A stretch of DNA of 54,239 nt from Paraburkholderia madseniana (GCF_009690905.1 NZ_VOSW01000064.1:1-54239); one strand, 5' to 3'. Counted from the stretch's first letter, positions 1 through 8,849 are shown. Notes: generated by a model not told the origin, from the sequence alone. Program-made: numbers and translations.

Positions 1-1
1 C

Positions 2-112
2 CGCCTCGCGCGTGATTATGAAAGGCTACCCGAAACACTTGCCGGGTTGCATTTCGTGGTCTTCGCGATGCTCATGCTCGTTCACGCAGTGCCGGTACTT
101 CAAAGTGCCTAA
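2..112 (+). mobile_element. IS5-family transposase, C-terminal fragment at contig edge
   Basis: The first bases read in frame 2 as the last 36 residues of a transposase (RLARDYERLPETLAGLH followed by a hydrophobic stretch ending VLQSA) and a TAA stop at 110-112. The ARDYERLPETLAG signature is typical of the C-terminal end of DDE transposases of IS5-like elements, where the final catalytic Glu lies just upstream in the missing part. The gene is cut by the contig end, as is common when an assembly breaks in a multicopy IS. I cannot place the terminal inverted repeat; the IS should end shortly after 112. Confidence 0.75.
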
Positions 113-158
113 CACGCTCTAGTCGCACGCATCACGCCAGCCATCGCCCGGCGTGGCG

Positions 159-419
159 TCATTTCGCCCGGCAGGCGTAAATCAGACTGAGCGTGCCGTT
201 GTCGCTGGACTGGCGCACGACGTCAAAAGCGCCGCCACACGCTGCGTTAGCCTGCTGCGAGCAGGAGTCCGAGCCGGCCGGACATTGGACCAGCGTAGTT
301 TGGCGGCCATCCGACAGAAACAGCGGCGCGCTGCTGCTGCAACCGCTCAGCATGGCGATTGCGGGAAGCGCCAGCGCGGCACCGGCGCGGCGCGCGAAAG
401 AGGAGAGACTGCGTTTCAT
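159..419 (-). CDS. Small secreted lipoprotein, function unknown
   Basis: An 86-residue protein with a basic N-terminus (MKRSLSSFARR), a hydrophobic core and a lipobox (AMLSGC), so it should be processed by signal peptidase II and lipidated at Cys27. The mature part is short and has four further cysteines (QCPAGSDSC, NAACGG, YACRAK) that could form two periplasmic disulfides. No known domain is recognisable. It lies downstream of, and in the same direction as, the sigma-54 activator but is separated by about 90 bases, so co-transcription is possible but not shown. The start is the only Met giving a complete signal peptide. Confidence 0.75.
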   Translation of the reverse strand: MKRSLSSFARRAGAALALPAIAMLSGCSSSAPLFLSDGRQTTLVQCPAGSDSCSQQANAACGGAFDVVRQSSDNGTLSLIYACRAK

Positions 420-506
420 TTGAAACCCCGATCACGTCTTGTTTTTCGATCACGCGATTGTGCCACGCGGCAATTGCACTGCGCCACGCGATGTCGCGGG
501 ACTTCG

Positions 507-1973
507 TCACACCTCGATGCCGTATGCCGCGATCTTCTTGTAGAGCGTCGCGCGGCCCATGCCGATCTGCATGGCCGTCTCGATCACGCGACCGCCGTTG
601 GCGCGCAAGGCGTCGCCGAGGAAGCGCTTCTCGAACGTGGCCATAGCATTGCTCCACGACGTCACTTCAGGCGCCTCCGAGGTGGCATCTGAAGCGTGCG
701 CTTCAGAGCCCGTGGATACAAGAAGACGATGTCCGCCTTGCGCCGGGCCGATGAACGGCGCCAGCGCACGCGCATCGATTCGCTCGCTGTCCGAAAGCAT
801 CACCGCCCGCTCCAGCGTGTTGCGCAGCTCGCGCACATTGCCGGGCCACCCATACGAACACAGCAGCCGCAAAGCATCGTCCTGCAATTCGAAGTGACTG
901 GCGCCGCGCGCTTGCGTCGACAGGTCCTCGAGCATGGCGTAGGCAAGCGCTTCGATATCGGACGAACGCTCGCGCAGCGCCGGCGCCTGGATCGTCAACA
1001 CGTTCAGTCGATAGAACAGGTCCGCGCGGAAACGTCCCGCCGCGACCAGCGCCGGCAAATCGGCCGAGGTCGCGGCGATGATCCGCACGTCCGCGCGCAC
1101 GATCCGGTTCGAGCCAAGCGGCTCGAACTCCCTGTCCTGCAGCACGCGCAACAGCTTGCCCTGCAAGGGCAGCGGCATATCGCCGATTTCGTCGAGAAAC
1201 AGCGTGCCGCCGTTCGCAAGTTCGAACTTGCCGACCCGTCCTTTCCGGTCGGCGCCGGTATAGGCGCCGGGCGCGGCGCCGAAGAATTCGACTTCGAGCA
1301 AGGTGTCAGGAATCGCCGCCACGTTGACGGTCACGAGCGGCCAATTCGCCCGCGCCGATCCGCCGTGAATGGCATGCGCCAGCAGTTCCTTGCCCGTGCC
1401 GGTTTCGCCGAGTAACAGCACGGGCGACTCGAGTTGCGCGGCGCGGCGCGCCTGGCGCTTCACTTCGAGACTGGCCGCGCTCGTGCCGACAAAACTACCG
1501 AACGTGTACTTCGCCCGTCTTGCCTGCGCGAGCGACTGACGCGTCGCGATCAACTCTTCCTGCACGCGCGAGTAATGGGAAAAAAGCGGCGTGAGCGCCT
1601 TCAGTTCGTCGAACAACGCGAAACCTACCGCGCCGACCGTTTCACCCGCATCGTCTTTCAACGGAAGTCGCGTCACGACAAGCGGCTCGCGGCCCGTTTC
1701 GAGGATGTCGAGCAGAATCGGTTTGCCGGTTTTCACGACCTCGCGCATCAGGCTGTTGGGAATCACCTCCTCGCAATCCCGGCCAATCGCCTGCTCCGGG
1801 TCCGAAAACCCGAAGCGCGCCGCGTAGCGCTTGTTGATCCAGACAATGCGCGCCTCGGCGTCGACGATGAAGGTGCCTTCGCTGAAGTTTTCGAACGTGC
1901 GGAAGAGCGAATCCATCGCCCGGCGGAGGACGTCGCCGTAGGTGGCAGGAAGGCCCGCCCAGTCGTTCATCAT
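507..1973 (-). CDS. Sigma-54-dependent transcriptional activator with PAS domain
   Basis: A 488-residue enhancer-binding protein. Residues about 20-130 form a PAS-like sensor, followed by a short coiled coil and the AAA+ domain (about 160-395) with Walker A GETGTGKE near 189-196, Walker B FLDEIGD near 258-265 and the sigma-54 contact loop as GAYTGA instead of the usual GAFTGA. The C-terminus has a Fis-type helix-turn-helix (GRVIETAMQIGMGRATLYKKI). The Phe-to-Tyr change in the loop is the mildest substitution and such proteins can still activate sigma-54. The gene is divergent from a GntP permease that has a good sigma-54 promoter, which makes that permease the likely target. The PAS domain suggests a small-molecule signal, unidentified. 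Confidence 0.93.
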   Translation of the reverse strand: MMNDWAGLPATYGDVLRRAMDSLFRTFENFSEGTFIVDAEARIVWINKRYAARFGFSDPEQAIGRDCEEVIPNSLMREVVKTGKPILLDILETGREPLVVTRLPLKDDAGETVGAVGFALFDELKALTPLFSHYSRVQEELIATRQSLAQARRAKYTFGSFVGTSAASLEVKRQARRAAQLESPVLLLGETGTGKELLAHAIHGGSARANWPLVTVNVAAIPDTLLEVEFFGAAPGAYTGADRKGRVGKFELANGGTLFLDEIGDMPLPLQGKLLRVLQDREFEPLGSNRIVRADVRIIAATSADLPALVAAGRFRADLFYRLNVLTIQAPALRERSSDIEALAYAMLEDLSTQARGASHFELQDDALRLLCSYGWPGNVRELRNTLERAVMLSDSERIDARALAPFIGPAQGGHRLLVSTGSEAHASDATSEAPEVTSWSNAMATFEKRFLGDALRANGGRVIETAMQIGMGRATLYKKIAAYGIEV

Positions 1974-2010
1974 GGTGTCGCTGTCTCCGGCTATCGTTCT
2001 ATTTATGCAT

Positions 2011-2048
2011 ATCTCATTTCGTAGACAAGCTTATCTCATTGATGAGAT
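2011..2048. promoter_or_regulatory. Candidate upstream activator site (ATCTCAT repeats)
   Basis: The half-site ATCTCAT occurs at 2011-2017 and 2033-2039, 22 bases apart (two helical turns). The second copy is followed by its inverted partner ATGAGAT at 2042-2048, giving a perfect 7-bp palindrome with a 2-bp centre. The array sits about 150-190 bases upstream of the sigma-54 promoter at 2201, a usual distance for an enhancer bound by a Fis-type activator. It is also 38-75 bases upstream of the activator's own start, so it could mediate autoregulation. Binding is inferred, not shown. Confidence 0.5.
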
Positions 2049-2200
2049 CGCCAGCAAGCGTACTACATAAAGGTATTGCCTCAATTCAGCCTATGTTCAG
2101 CTGATCTGCGTCCCGATTTTGAGACATTTGGGTACAATCGGCCGCATCACGTTTCGAACTTCGGCCTGTGAAATCAACGGACAGGCCGCTGCGGCGTGCG

Positions 2201-2216
2201 TGGCATGGAATCTGCA
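2201..2216 (+). promoter_or_regulatory. Sigma-54 (-24/-12) promoter of the GntP permease
   Basis: TGGCATG-N4-CTGCA matches the sigma-54 consensus TGGCACG-N4-TTGCA with the invariant GG (2202-2203) and GC (2214-2215) at the required spacing. Transcription would begin near 2227, about 60 bases before the permease ATG. The divergent gene encodes a sigma-54 activator, which strongly supports the call. Confidence 0.7.
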
Positions 2217-2286
2217 TTTGCGGGCGCCGGGCCGTCGCAGTCATCGGGACGGCGTACACGTAGAACAACCAAGCTTTGGAGACTCA

Positions 2287-3687
2287 ATGTCCTTTGTTAT
2301 CGTCCTCGCCGCGCTGGCGTTTCTGATGTTTGCCGCGTATCGCGGCTACAGCGTCATTCTGTTTGCGCCGATCGCCGCCCTCGGCGCGGTGCTGCTGACC
2401 GATCCGGGCGCCGTCGCGCCAGTCTTCTCCGGCATCTTCATGGAGAAGATGGTCGGCTTCGTGAAGCTTTACTTCCCCGTGTTTCTGCTGGGTGCGGTGT
2501 TCGGTAAAGTCATCGAACTGTCCGGCTTTTCTGAGTCGATCGTGGCCGCGGCCATCCGCTATATCGGCCGCTCACGCGCCAATGCGGTGATCGTCGCGGT
2601 GTGCGCGCTGCTCACCTATGGCGGTGTATCGCTGTTCGTGGTGGTGTTCGCGGTGTATCCGTTCGCCGCCGAGCTGTACCGCCAGAGCAATATTCCGAAA
2701 CGCCTGATGCCTGGCGCGATCGCGCTCGGCGCGTTCTCGTTCACCATGGATTCGCTGCCGGGCACGCCGCAGATCCAGAACATCATCCCGACCACCTTCT
2801 TCAAGACGACGTCCTGGGCCGCGCCCGCGCTCGGTGTAACCGGCTCGCTGTTCATCATCGTGGTTGGCCTCACGTATCTGGAATGGCGCCGCCGCGCGGC
2901 GATGGCGACCGGCGAAGGCTACGGCACGGAACTCGTCAACGAACCGGAGCGCGTCGAATCGAAGCAACTGCCGCATCCGCTGCTGGCGGTCGCGCCGCTG
3001 GTGCTGGTCGGCGTGGCGAACTTCCTGCTGACCCGCTCGATTCCGAACTGGTACGGCGCGTCGTACACCATCGCGCCGGACATCCTGCCGGGCATCCATG
3101 CGCCGGTCACGACGGCGATCAAAAGCGTCGTCGCGATCTGGTCCGTTGAAGGCGCGCTGCTGCTCGGCATCATGATGGTCGTGTTGACGGCGTTCGGCCG
3201 CGTGCGCGAACGCTTCGCGGTCGGCACCAAGGCGGCGGTGGCGGGCGCACTGCTGGCCTCGTTGAATACCGCGTCGGAGTATGGCTTCGGCGGTGTGATC
3301 GCGGCTTTGCCGGGCTTCCTGGTGGTCGGCGATGCGCTGAAGAGCATTCCGAACCCGCTCGTCAATGCCGCGGTTTCGGTGAGTTCGCTGGCGGGTATCA
3401 CGGGTTCGGCATCGGGTGGGATGAGCATCGCGCTCGCGGCCATGTCCGACACGTTCATCAAGGGTGCGGAAGCCGCGCATATCCCGATGGAAGTGCTGCA
3501 CCGGGTCGTCGCGATGGCGAGCGGCGGCATGGACACGCTGCCGCATAACGGCGCGGTGATCACGCTGCTGGCGGTGACGGGTTTGACGCACCGCCAGTCG
3601 TACCGCGATATCTTTGCGGTGACGGTGATCAAGACGTTGGCGGTTTTCTTTGTGATCGCGGTGTATTACATGACTGGGTTGGTTTAA
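2287..3687 (+). CDS. GntP-family permease (gluconate/organic acid:H+ symporter type)
   Basis: A 466-residue, very hydrophobic inner-membrane protein with about 12 predicted membrane segments and the family's conserved stretches (FTMDSLPGTPQIQNIIP in the middle, GSASGGMSIAL and SGGMDTLPHNGAVITLL near the end). GntP proteins import gluconate, hydroxybutyrate or similar carboxylates with protons; the substrate here cannot be read from sequence. The start at 2287 was chosen because GGAG lies five bases upstream (2278-2281) and the upstream in-frame extension runs through the promoter. It is probably controlled by the divergent sigma-54 activator and followed by a strong hairpin. Confidence 0.92.
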   Translation: MSFVIVLAALAFLMFAAYRGYSVILFAPIAALGAVLLTDPGAVAPVFSGIFMEKMVGFVKLYFPVFLLGAVFGKVIELSGFSESIVAAAIRYIGRSRANAVIVAVCALLTYGGVSLFVVVFAVYPFAAELYRQSNIPKRLMPGAIALGAFSFTMDSLPGTPQIQNIIPTTFFKTTSWAAPALGVTGSLFIIVVGLTYLEWRRRAAMATGEGYGTELVNEPERVESKQLPHPLLAVAPLVLVGVANFLLTRSIPNWYGASYTIAPDILPGIHAPVTTAIKSVVAIWSVEGALLLGIMMVVLTAFGRVRERFAVGTKAAVAGALLASLNTASEYGFGGVIAALPGFLVVGDALKSIPNPLVNAAVSVSSLAGITGSASGGMSIALAAMSDTFIKGAEAAHIPMEVLHRVVAMASGGMDTLPHNGAVITLLAVTGLTHRQSYRDIFAVTVIKTLAVFFVIAVYYMTGLV

Positions 3688-3709
3688 CGGCGCGGCAGAT
3701 GGCGCGGGG

Positions 3710-3734
3710 ATCACGCCGCACGGTGCGGCGTGAT
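3710..3734 (+). terminator. Hairpin after the GntP permease
   Basis: ATCACGCCGC (3710-3719) and GCGGCGTGAT (3725-3734) form a perfect 10-bp GC-rich stem with a 5-base loop, 22 bases after the permease stop. There is no T-run after it, so it may stabilise the 3' end or work with Rho. Confidence 0.5.
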
Positions 3735-3900
3735 TCCGAACGGCGCACGGCATTCCGCACGCTCGGACAATTGAGTACTTGAGTACTGGCTAGCGGGTAA
3801 CACAAGCGGCAATACGGACAAACTGCCGACGTCAAAAATTTTGTTCGGTTAACTTAGCCCGACAACTTAGCCCGGCTGACACTCGACGCCGACTGCCCTC

Positions 3901-4302
3901 ATGAGCCCAACCCCTGCCTTCTGGATGATCCCGTCCGCTCCGACGCCCGTCGGACCCTTCTCCCATGCCACTGAAGCCGACGGCTGGGTGTTCCTGACCG
4001 GTCAGATGCCGACCTCGCCCATCGACGACAGCGCGTCGCTTCCGGACGGCGTCGTCGCGCAGACTCAACGCGTGATGGACAACCTGATACTCGTGCTGCA
4101 AGGCGTCGGTCTGACGCTGCAACACGTGATCGCAGTGCGCATTTTTCTGACTGAATTCAAGCGCGACTATGCGCCGATGAACGAGACCTACCGCGCCTAC
4201 TTTCCCGCGGACAAACTGCCGGCGAGAACCTGCATTGGCGTCACTGCGCTCGCACGCGACGCGCTGGTCGAGATCGACTTCATCGCGAAACGCCCGGATT
4301 GA
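3901..4302 (+). CDS. RidA/YjgF/RutC-family protein
   Basis: A 133-residue single-domain protein covering the whole RidA fold. RidA proteins are cytosolic trimers that hydrolyse reactive enamine/imine intermediates released by PLP enzymes. The family's key arginine is present in the LPARTCIGV motif and is followed by VEIDFIA. The opening PVGPFSHAT and VFLTGQM stretches also match. It stands alone: the GntP gene ends 210 bases upstream behind a hairpin, and the next gene is convergent. It could belong to a RidA subfamily with a specialised substrate, which cannot be resolved here. Confidence 0.9.
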   Translation: MSPTPAFWMIPSAPTPVGPFSHATEADGWVFLTGQMPTSPIDDSASLPDGVVAQTQRVMDNLILVLQGVGLTLQHVIAVRIFLTEFKRDYAPMNETYRAYFPADKLPARTCIGVTALARDALVEIDFIAKRPD

Positions 4303-4363
4303 TCGGCCAGGACTGAATCGCCGATGGCGACGGCAATGACGATCCCGCCGGCAGAAACGCCAA

Positions 4364-4745
4364 TCAATGCGTCGACTCTTCATCCAGCCCGAAGTGATCG
4401 CATATCGCCTCGTGCAGTGAGATCGCGCGTTCGTCCAGCTCGGTCGTCCACGGTTCGCCGTTCTCGCAGAGCCGTTGCAGTTCGCGACATTGCTGCGCGA
4501 ATCGCTGCTCCTGCACAACCAGGAACCCGCCGGCCGCGCTATGCGCCCAACCGCCCAATGCTTCCCGGTCTTCCTGTTCGACAATCGCCAGCAGCCTCGG
4601 CAGATCGTTTTGAAGATGCTCCTTGAGCATGGCCGTGTAACGCGACTTGTCGTCCGCGCTGAGCGTGTTCACCGGGTCGGCGGTTGCGCCGGCTGCCGCC
4701 GGGGTCGCTGCAGCCGTCTGCGCGGCCGTTGTTGATGGTCGGTTC
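4364..4745 (-). pseudogene. HPt domain frameshifted off the hybrid kinase
   Basis: This is the C-terminal histidine phosphotransfer domain of the kinase encoded upstream on the same strand, now in the +1 frame. It carries the phospho-acceptor motif AHSAAGGFLVV, a following QQCRELQRLCE helix and a natural stop. Both frames give sensible protein up to a switch zone at about 4730-4745, where the kinase frame (ATLEP) passes into nonsense and this frame (STTAAQTAAATP) continues a normal Ala/Pro/Thr linker. One extra base in this zone explains it. It could be a sequencing error, a real mutation or, less likely, programmed frameshifting. Confidence 0.8.
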
Positions 4746-7700
4746 CAGTGTCGCTGCTGTCGCCGATACCGGCGCACGCTGCAGCTCCGCGGACGTCACC
4801 GCGAGCAGTGCCGCTTCCAACTCACCCAGCGACGCCGGTTTCGCGACATACCCGGTGAAGCCCTGCTCGCGCCAGCCTTCCTGCTGCTGGTTGTCTGTGA
4901 CTGCGCTAAAAGCCAGCACCGGTAAGTCCGCATGCGCTTTACGCAATGCCGCCAGCAACGCATAGCCATCCATGACGGGCATGTGGATATCAGTCAGCAC
5001 CACTTCGAAATGCCCCTGTTCGAATGCCGCCAGCGCTTGCCGCCCGTCGCCGGCAATCGTCGGCAGGCAGCCCAGCGCGTCGAGTTGCTCGACGATCAAG
5101 GTTTGGATCAGCGGATTGTCTTCGGCGACCAGCACCGTCAAGCCTTGCAAGGCCGGATTGGCTTCGGGAGGCGGCAATGCGGCGGAGGTCGGCGGCAGCG
5201 CCTCTGCGGCATCGGCGGTACCGGTGGCCGCGAGATCGACCGCGGCCAGAATCGCCTTGCGGCTGAACTCCGTCACTTCGAGCACGCCGTCGCCACACGG
5301 AGCGGGACGATGTGGTCCGGTGCGCGTGATCCACACTACGCCGGCCGGGTGCACCGCACGCAACGCTGCAATCGCGTCGAGATCGTACTCGCCGGTGACC
5401 ACCATCGCCTCCGGCCGGTTCACGCGCAACCACGCTTCTGCGCTGCGCATCGATACGACGGTATGAACAGACCACCCCACCAGATGCAAGCCGCTGTCGA
5501 TGATCTGCCCCGACTCGCGTTCCTGCGACACCACCAGCACACTGCCGCGGCGAGCCGGTTCGACAACCGGCTCGCGCAACTCGTCCGAGGGTGGAGCGAG
5601 CGGGATCGAAACGCTGAACGTGCTGCCGACACCCAGCACGCTCTCAACCGAAATATCGCCGCCCATCAACTCGCACAGCCGCGCGCAGATCGACAAACCG
5701 AGGCCGGTGCCGCCATAGCGGCTCGACGTGCTCGCTTCGCCCTGCACGAACGGACTGAAGATGCGCGCAACCAGCGCCTGATCCATGCCGATCCCCGAAT
5801 CGCAGACCCGGCAGATCAGAATCGGACGTCCTTGCAGATCGTCCTTCACTTCGGCACTCAGCGTGATCTTGCCGCATGAGGTGAATTTGAACGCGTTGCT
5901 CAGCAGGTTGTTGACGATCTGCGCGATGCGCGTGCGGTCACCACGCAGCACCTGATCGAGCGTCGGCGACAGATGCGCATAGAAGCGAATAGCGCGATCC
6001 GCCGTCATGGGCGCGTAGGAGAGCGCAATGTTCTCGAAATCGTCGAGCGGGCGGAACGACTCGCTCACGAGCTTCATCTCGCCGGCATCGATCTTCGAAA
6101 AATCGAGAATGTCATTAACGATGTGGCGCAGCGCATCGGCCGCGACGTTCAATGCGGTAAGCCGTTGCGCGTGCGCTTCGAGCCCCGGTGTACGGGCGAA
6201 CAATTCGAGGTTGCCAAGCAGCGCGTTCAGCGGCGTACGAATTTCATGGCTCATCGACGCGAAGAAATTCGAGCGAGCCCGCATCGTGATTTCGGCGGTC
6301 TGCTGCGCGAGCCGCAACTGCTGTTCGAGTGCGTGTTGCGCGGTGACATCGAGGATCGCGCAGAACAGCACGTCCTCGTCGGCGTATCGTGCCGGCGCGT
6401 AGGTAAATTGCAGAAACTGCGCTTGCGGCGAGGCGCTTTCTTCGGGCGCCGGTTGTGACGGAGGCTGTGACTGCGGATGCGCTTCCGGCTGCGCAGGCGC
6501 GACAAAGGCGGCGATCCTCGCGAATGCAGTGATCGAAGGACCATCCGGCGCTTGTGCACGAATTTCGTCGACGATATGCAGCGGCAAGCGACTGCGGCCG
6601 GCTTCCATATGCAGCAACTCGTCGGCCAATGCGTTGGCGATGATGATCGAATAGTCGCTCTGCCGGACGATGCACAAACCGACCGGCGTCGCGCTGACCA
6701 GAACGTGATTGATGGTTTCGCTTTCCAGCGCACGCGACGTTTCCGCGAAGGTGCTGCGCATCAGGCGCAGCCCCCAGAACCGCGCCGCCAGCGCGATCCC
6801 CGCCAGCACCAGCAGCGCGAGGCCGGCAAGCGCGGCCAGTTGCCAACCAAGCGCGGCAATCAGCTCGCGCCACGACAGGTAGCTAACCAGCGAGCCAAAA
6901 CCTGGCATCAAAGGCTCGCTCAGAATCACGCCATCGCGGGTGTAACGGTATGCATCGGATGGCATATGAGCGACGGCGTCTTGCAGCATGGCTGCAGTCT
7001 GCGCGTCGACGGGCGGTGACGACACGATCACATGGCGATCCGCCGTCATCAGCAACTGCGTCCCCTCGCGGTCGGGCCGCGCGACATGCGCCAATAGCCC
7101 GTCAAGCGGAATGCTCATCGCGATCAGTGTGGTCGGTGTATCGCCGGCATAGTAGGCGCTCACCGTGGAGATTACCGGCACGCCTTGCAGCGGATCGCGA
7201 TAGGGACCGAGCCAGATCCGCTCGCCCTTGCCGGGCATACGCGTGCCGGTTTGCGCCTGCAGGTCCTGTTCGAGAGTCTCACGCAACGTGCTCACGATCG
7301 CCGGCTGCAAAGACGGCGCAGCCGTCACGCCGCGATCGGCGCCCGAGTTGGCAACCGGTTGAGCGAGCGAAGGCAGAATCGCGGCATAGTCTTCGGTCAG
7401 CCCAAGCAGGATCGCCCGTTGCGGTAGCTCGAACGCCTGCTGGGTCACTAGCGTCGACTGTGCCGCTTCGTAGATGCGCCATAGGTTCGCGCCGAATTGC
7501 GGCCCCCATGCCGCGCGCGCGGCGTCGCCGACCAGCAGGTCGAATCGCGCATCGACCCTTGGCACCGTACCGCGTGCGACGCCGCTCACGCGCACCGCAT
7601 CCTCGACGCTTGCCGGCACGCGCAGTACGTTGTCGGTGTCGCGATAGTAGTCGAGCGTAAACTCAGCACGCCGCATGAACGATTCCTGCCGATGCAGGAG

Positions 7701-7919
7701 CCGCGAGAGGTCGGCGGCGCTCTGGGACGCGAACGTTCGCCGGTATTCGAGTTGCTTGTCCGCGGCAAGGACGGCCAGCAGCAGCGCAAAGCCCACCACG
7801 ATCAGCATCAGCGAAGCGATCGTCGCGAGGTACAACCGTTGTTGGCGCTTCGCGCTATGGGCCAGCGACGCGAATGCGTGCGCCAGTGATTCCTGCGTGC
7901 GGTCGAGGATCTTTTGCAT
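4539..7919 (-). CDS. BvgS/EvgS-like hybrid sensor histidine kinase (frameshifted before HPt)
   Basis: Membrane kinase with TM segments near residues 30-52 and 353-380 flanking a large periplasmic sensor. After that come a PAS-like region (about 400-530), HisKA with the acceptor His in SMSHEIRTPLN (His558), and an ATPase domain with NNLLSNAFKFT, DSGIGM and GGTGLGLSI. Next are a degenerate receiver-like stretch (about 792-895, VLVVSQERESG) and a true receiver (about 925-1040) with EDN, Asp977 in LTDIHMPVMDG and a Lys in VAKPA. After residue about 1053 the reading frame leaves the conserved sequence, and the HPt domain continues in another frame (4364-4745). With the HPt it would be a complete His-Asp-His relay. 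No cognate response regulator is adjacent. If the frameshift is real, output would need a separate HPt. Confidence 0.9.
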   Translation of the reverse strand: MQKILDRTQESLAHAFASLAHSAKRQQRLYLATIASLMLIVVGFALLLAVLAADKQLEYRRTFASQSAADLSRLLHRQESFMRRAEFTLDYYRDTDNVLRVPASVEDAVRVSGVARGTVPRVDARFDLLVGDAARAAWGPQFGANLWRIYEAAQSTLVTQQAFELPQRAILLGLTEDYAAILPSLAQPVANSGADRGVTAAPSLQPAIVSTLRETLEQDLQAQTGTRMPGKGERIWLGPYRDPLQGVPVISTVSAYYAGDTPTTLIAMSIPLDGLLAHVARPDREGTQLLMTADRHVIVSSPPVDAQTAAMLQDAVAHMPSDAYRYTRDGVILSEPLMPGFGSLVSYLSWRELIAALGWQLAALAGLALLVLAGIALAARFWGLRLMRSTFAETSRALESETINHVLVSATPVGLCIVRQSDYSIIIANALADELLHMEAGRSRLPLHIVDEIRAQAPDGPSITAFARIAAFVAPAQPEAHPQSQPPSQPAPEESASPQAQFLQFTYAPARYADEDVLFCAILDVTAQHALEQQLRLAQQTAEITMRARSNFFASMSHEIRTPLNALLGNLELFARTPGLEAHAQRLTALNVAADALRHIVNDILDFSKIDAGEMKLVSESFRPLDDFENIALSYAPMTADRAIRFYAHLSPTLDQVLRGDRTRIAQIVNNLLSNAFKFTSCGKITLSAEVKDDLQGRPILICRVCDSGIGMDQALVARIFSPFVQGEASTSSRYGGTGLGLSICARLCELMGGDISVESVLGVGSTFSVSIPLAPPSDELREPVVEPARRGSVLVVSQERESGQIIDSGLHLVGWSVHTVVSMRSAEAWLRVNRPEAMVVTGEYDLDAIAALRAVHPAGVVWITRTGPHRPAPCGDGVLEVTEFSRKAILAAVDLAATGTADAAEALPPTSAALPPPEANPALQGLTVLVAEDNPLIQTLIVEQLDALGCLPTIAGDGRQALAAFEQGHFEVVLTDIHMPVMDGYALLAALRKAHADLPVLAFSAVTDNQQQEGWREQGFTGYVAKPASLGELEAALLAVTSAELQRAPVSATAATLEPTINNGRADGCSDPGGSRRNRRPGEHAQRGRQVALHGHAQGASSKRSAEAAGDCRTGRPGSIGRLGA

Positions 7920-8597
7920 CGGCTGGCAAAGTTAGCGTGGTTCGCGCGCGCAGACCGCTGCGGCTCGGAGGAGCACGAAACACGTCTGCAGCCCTTTACG
8001 GGCGCAGTGTAGCGCTTTTGATAACAGCACGCGAAGCATCCGGCACTGATTTCCATGGCTACTCGGAACGCACGCGCATGATTTCGCGCACGAAGTCGAG
8101 CCGGAAGAATTGACATTAATCTGATAGATCGGCGTTACTCCCACCTCGACAGCCCGGAATTGACGCATCAGGATGCAACCGTCAGCGCCCAATTAGTTGC
8201 AAGGGCAGGCTGACCCGAGTAACAACGGCGTTTAGCAGCCCGCCCTCCCAAAGGACGGGCTATTTTTTCGCCGCCTGTTTCTCTCGTCGCGCCCCGCCCT
8301 AACCGACGCGCGCGTCAGCACCGTGACAGCCGGGGAGAGAAGGGCTGCACCGTCACGGGGCACGAAAAATGCAGCCGTCGGGGCGGAGAGTCGCGTTAAA
8401 CTGGTTGTCACAGTCGGGCGTCACGGCTCGCATTGCCCGGCGGGCCTCGCCAGCCATTGGTCAATGCGGCGCAGCGCGAGGTCCCGGCAAGCAGATAGGT
8501 GGCGGGCGGATTCCCTACGTGTGAGCGCCGTGCGACAGACGGCGCGCCAACCTGCCCGTACAATGGTTCGATCAACAACGGAACAAGGACAACCTCG
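7920..8597. other. Intergenic region without a convincing gene
   Basis: This 678-base gap separates the divergent kinase and small-protein genes. No open frame in it has a family resemblance or ribosome-binding site. It holds one strong plus-strand terminator (8237-8268) with no gene to terminate, a weak inverted repeat CCGTGAC...GTCACGG around 8310-8365, and an AAGGAC ribosome-binding site for the next gene. Confidence 0.6.
8237..8268 (+). terminator. Orphan intrinsic terminator
   Basis: AGCCCG-c-CC (8237-8245) pairs with GG-a-CGGGCT (8253-8261) around a 7-base loop and is followed by TTTTTT (8263-8268). This is a textbook Rho-independent terminator. No plus-strand coding sequence lies upstream as far as the divergent kinase start, so it may end a small non-coding RNA starting between about 8100 and 8200. 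Confidence 0.7.
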
Positions 8598-8849
8598 ATG
8601 CGCACTACCGGGTCCTCCGGGTCAATGGCCCTGCTCACCGAATACGACGACGCAACGGCGCGCGAACTCCGCTCGCTGCGCCTCGAATCGACAGAAGACG
8701 GCAAAGGCATTCTTCTGATCGAGGTCGATGAGCGCAAGCCAGGCATTCACCGCGAAGTGCGCTACGAAATCACGCCGGCCGAACTGATTGCGGCCATTCG
8801 CGCGCATGGCGCTGAATTGCCGGGCGAACAGCACAATCATCGTCAATAA
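8598..8849 (+). CDS. Small conserved-type hypothetical protein
   Basis: An 83-residue acidic, soluble protein with alternating hydrophobic and charged residues (LTEYDDATARELRSLRL, GILLIEVDERKPGIHREVRYEITPAELIAAIRAHG) and a His-rich tail (GEQHNHRQ). No signal peptide or membrane segment and no recognised domain. The start at 8598 is preferred because AAGGAC lies about eight bases upstream; longer forms begin in low-complexity sequence without a ribosome-binding site. It is monocistronic and followed by a strong symmetric hairpin. The His tail could bind metal, but that is only a guess. Confidence 0.7.
   Translation: MRTTGSSGSMALLTEYDDATARELRSLRLESTEDGKGILLIEVDERKPGIHREVRYEITPAELIAAIRAHGAELPGEQHNHRQ

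Noticed and set aside
2572..3753. Long antisense open frame opposite the GntP permease
   Set aside because: Antisense shadow with very high Arg/His/Gln content; the permease on the other strand is unambiguous.
8408..8746. Minus-strand frame opposite the small hypothetical gene
   Set aside because: No domain, overlaps a gene with a good ribosome-binding site, composition of an antisense frame.
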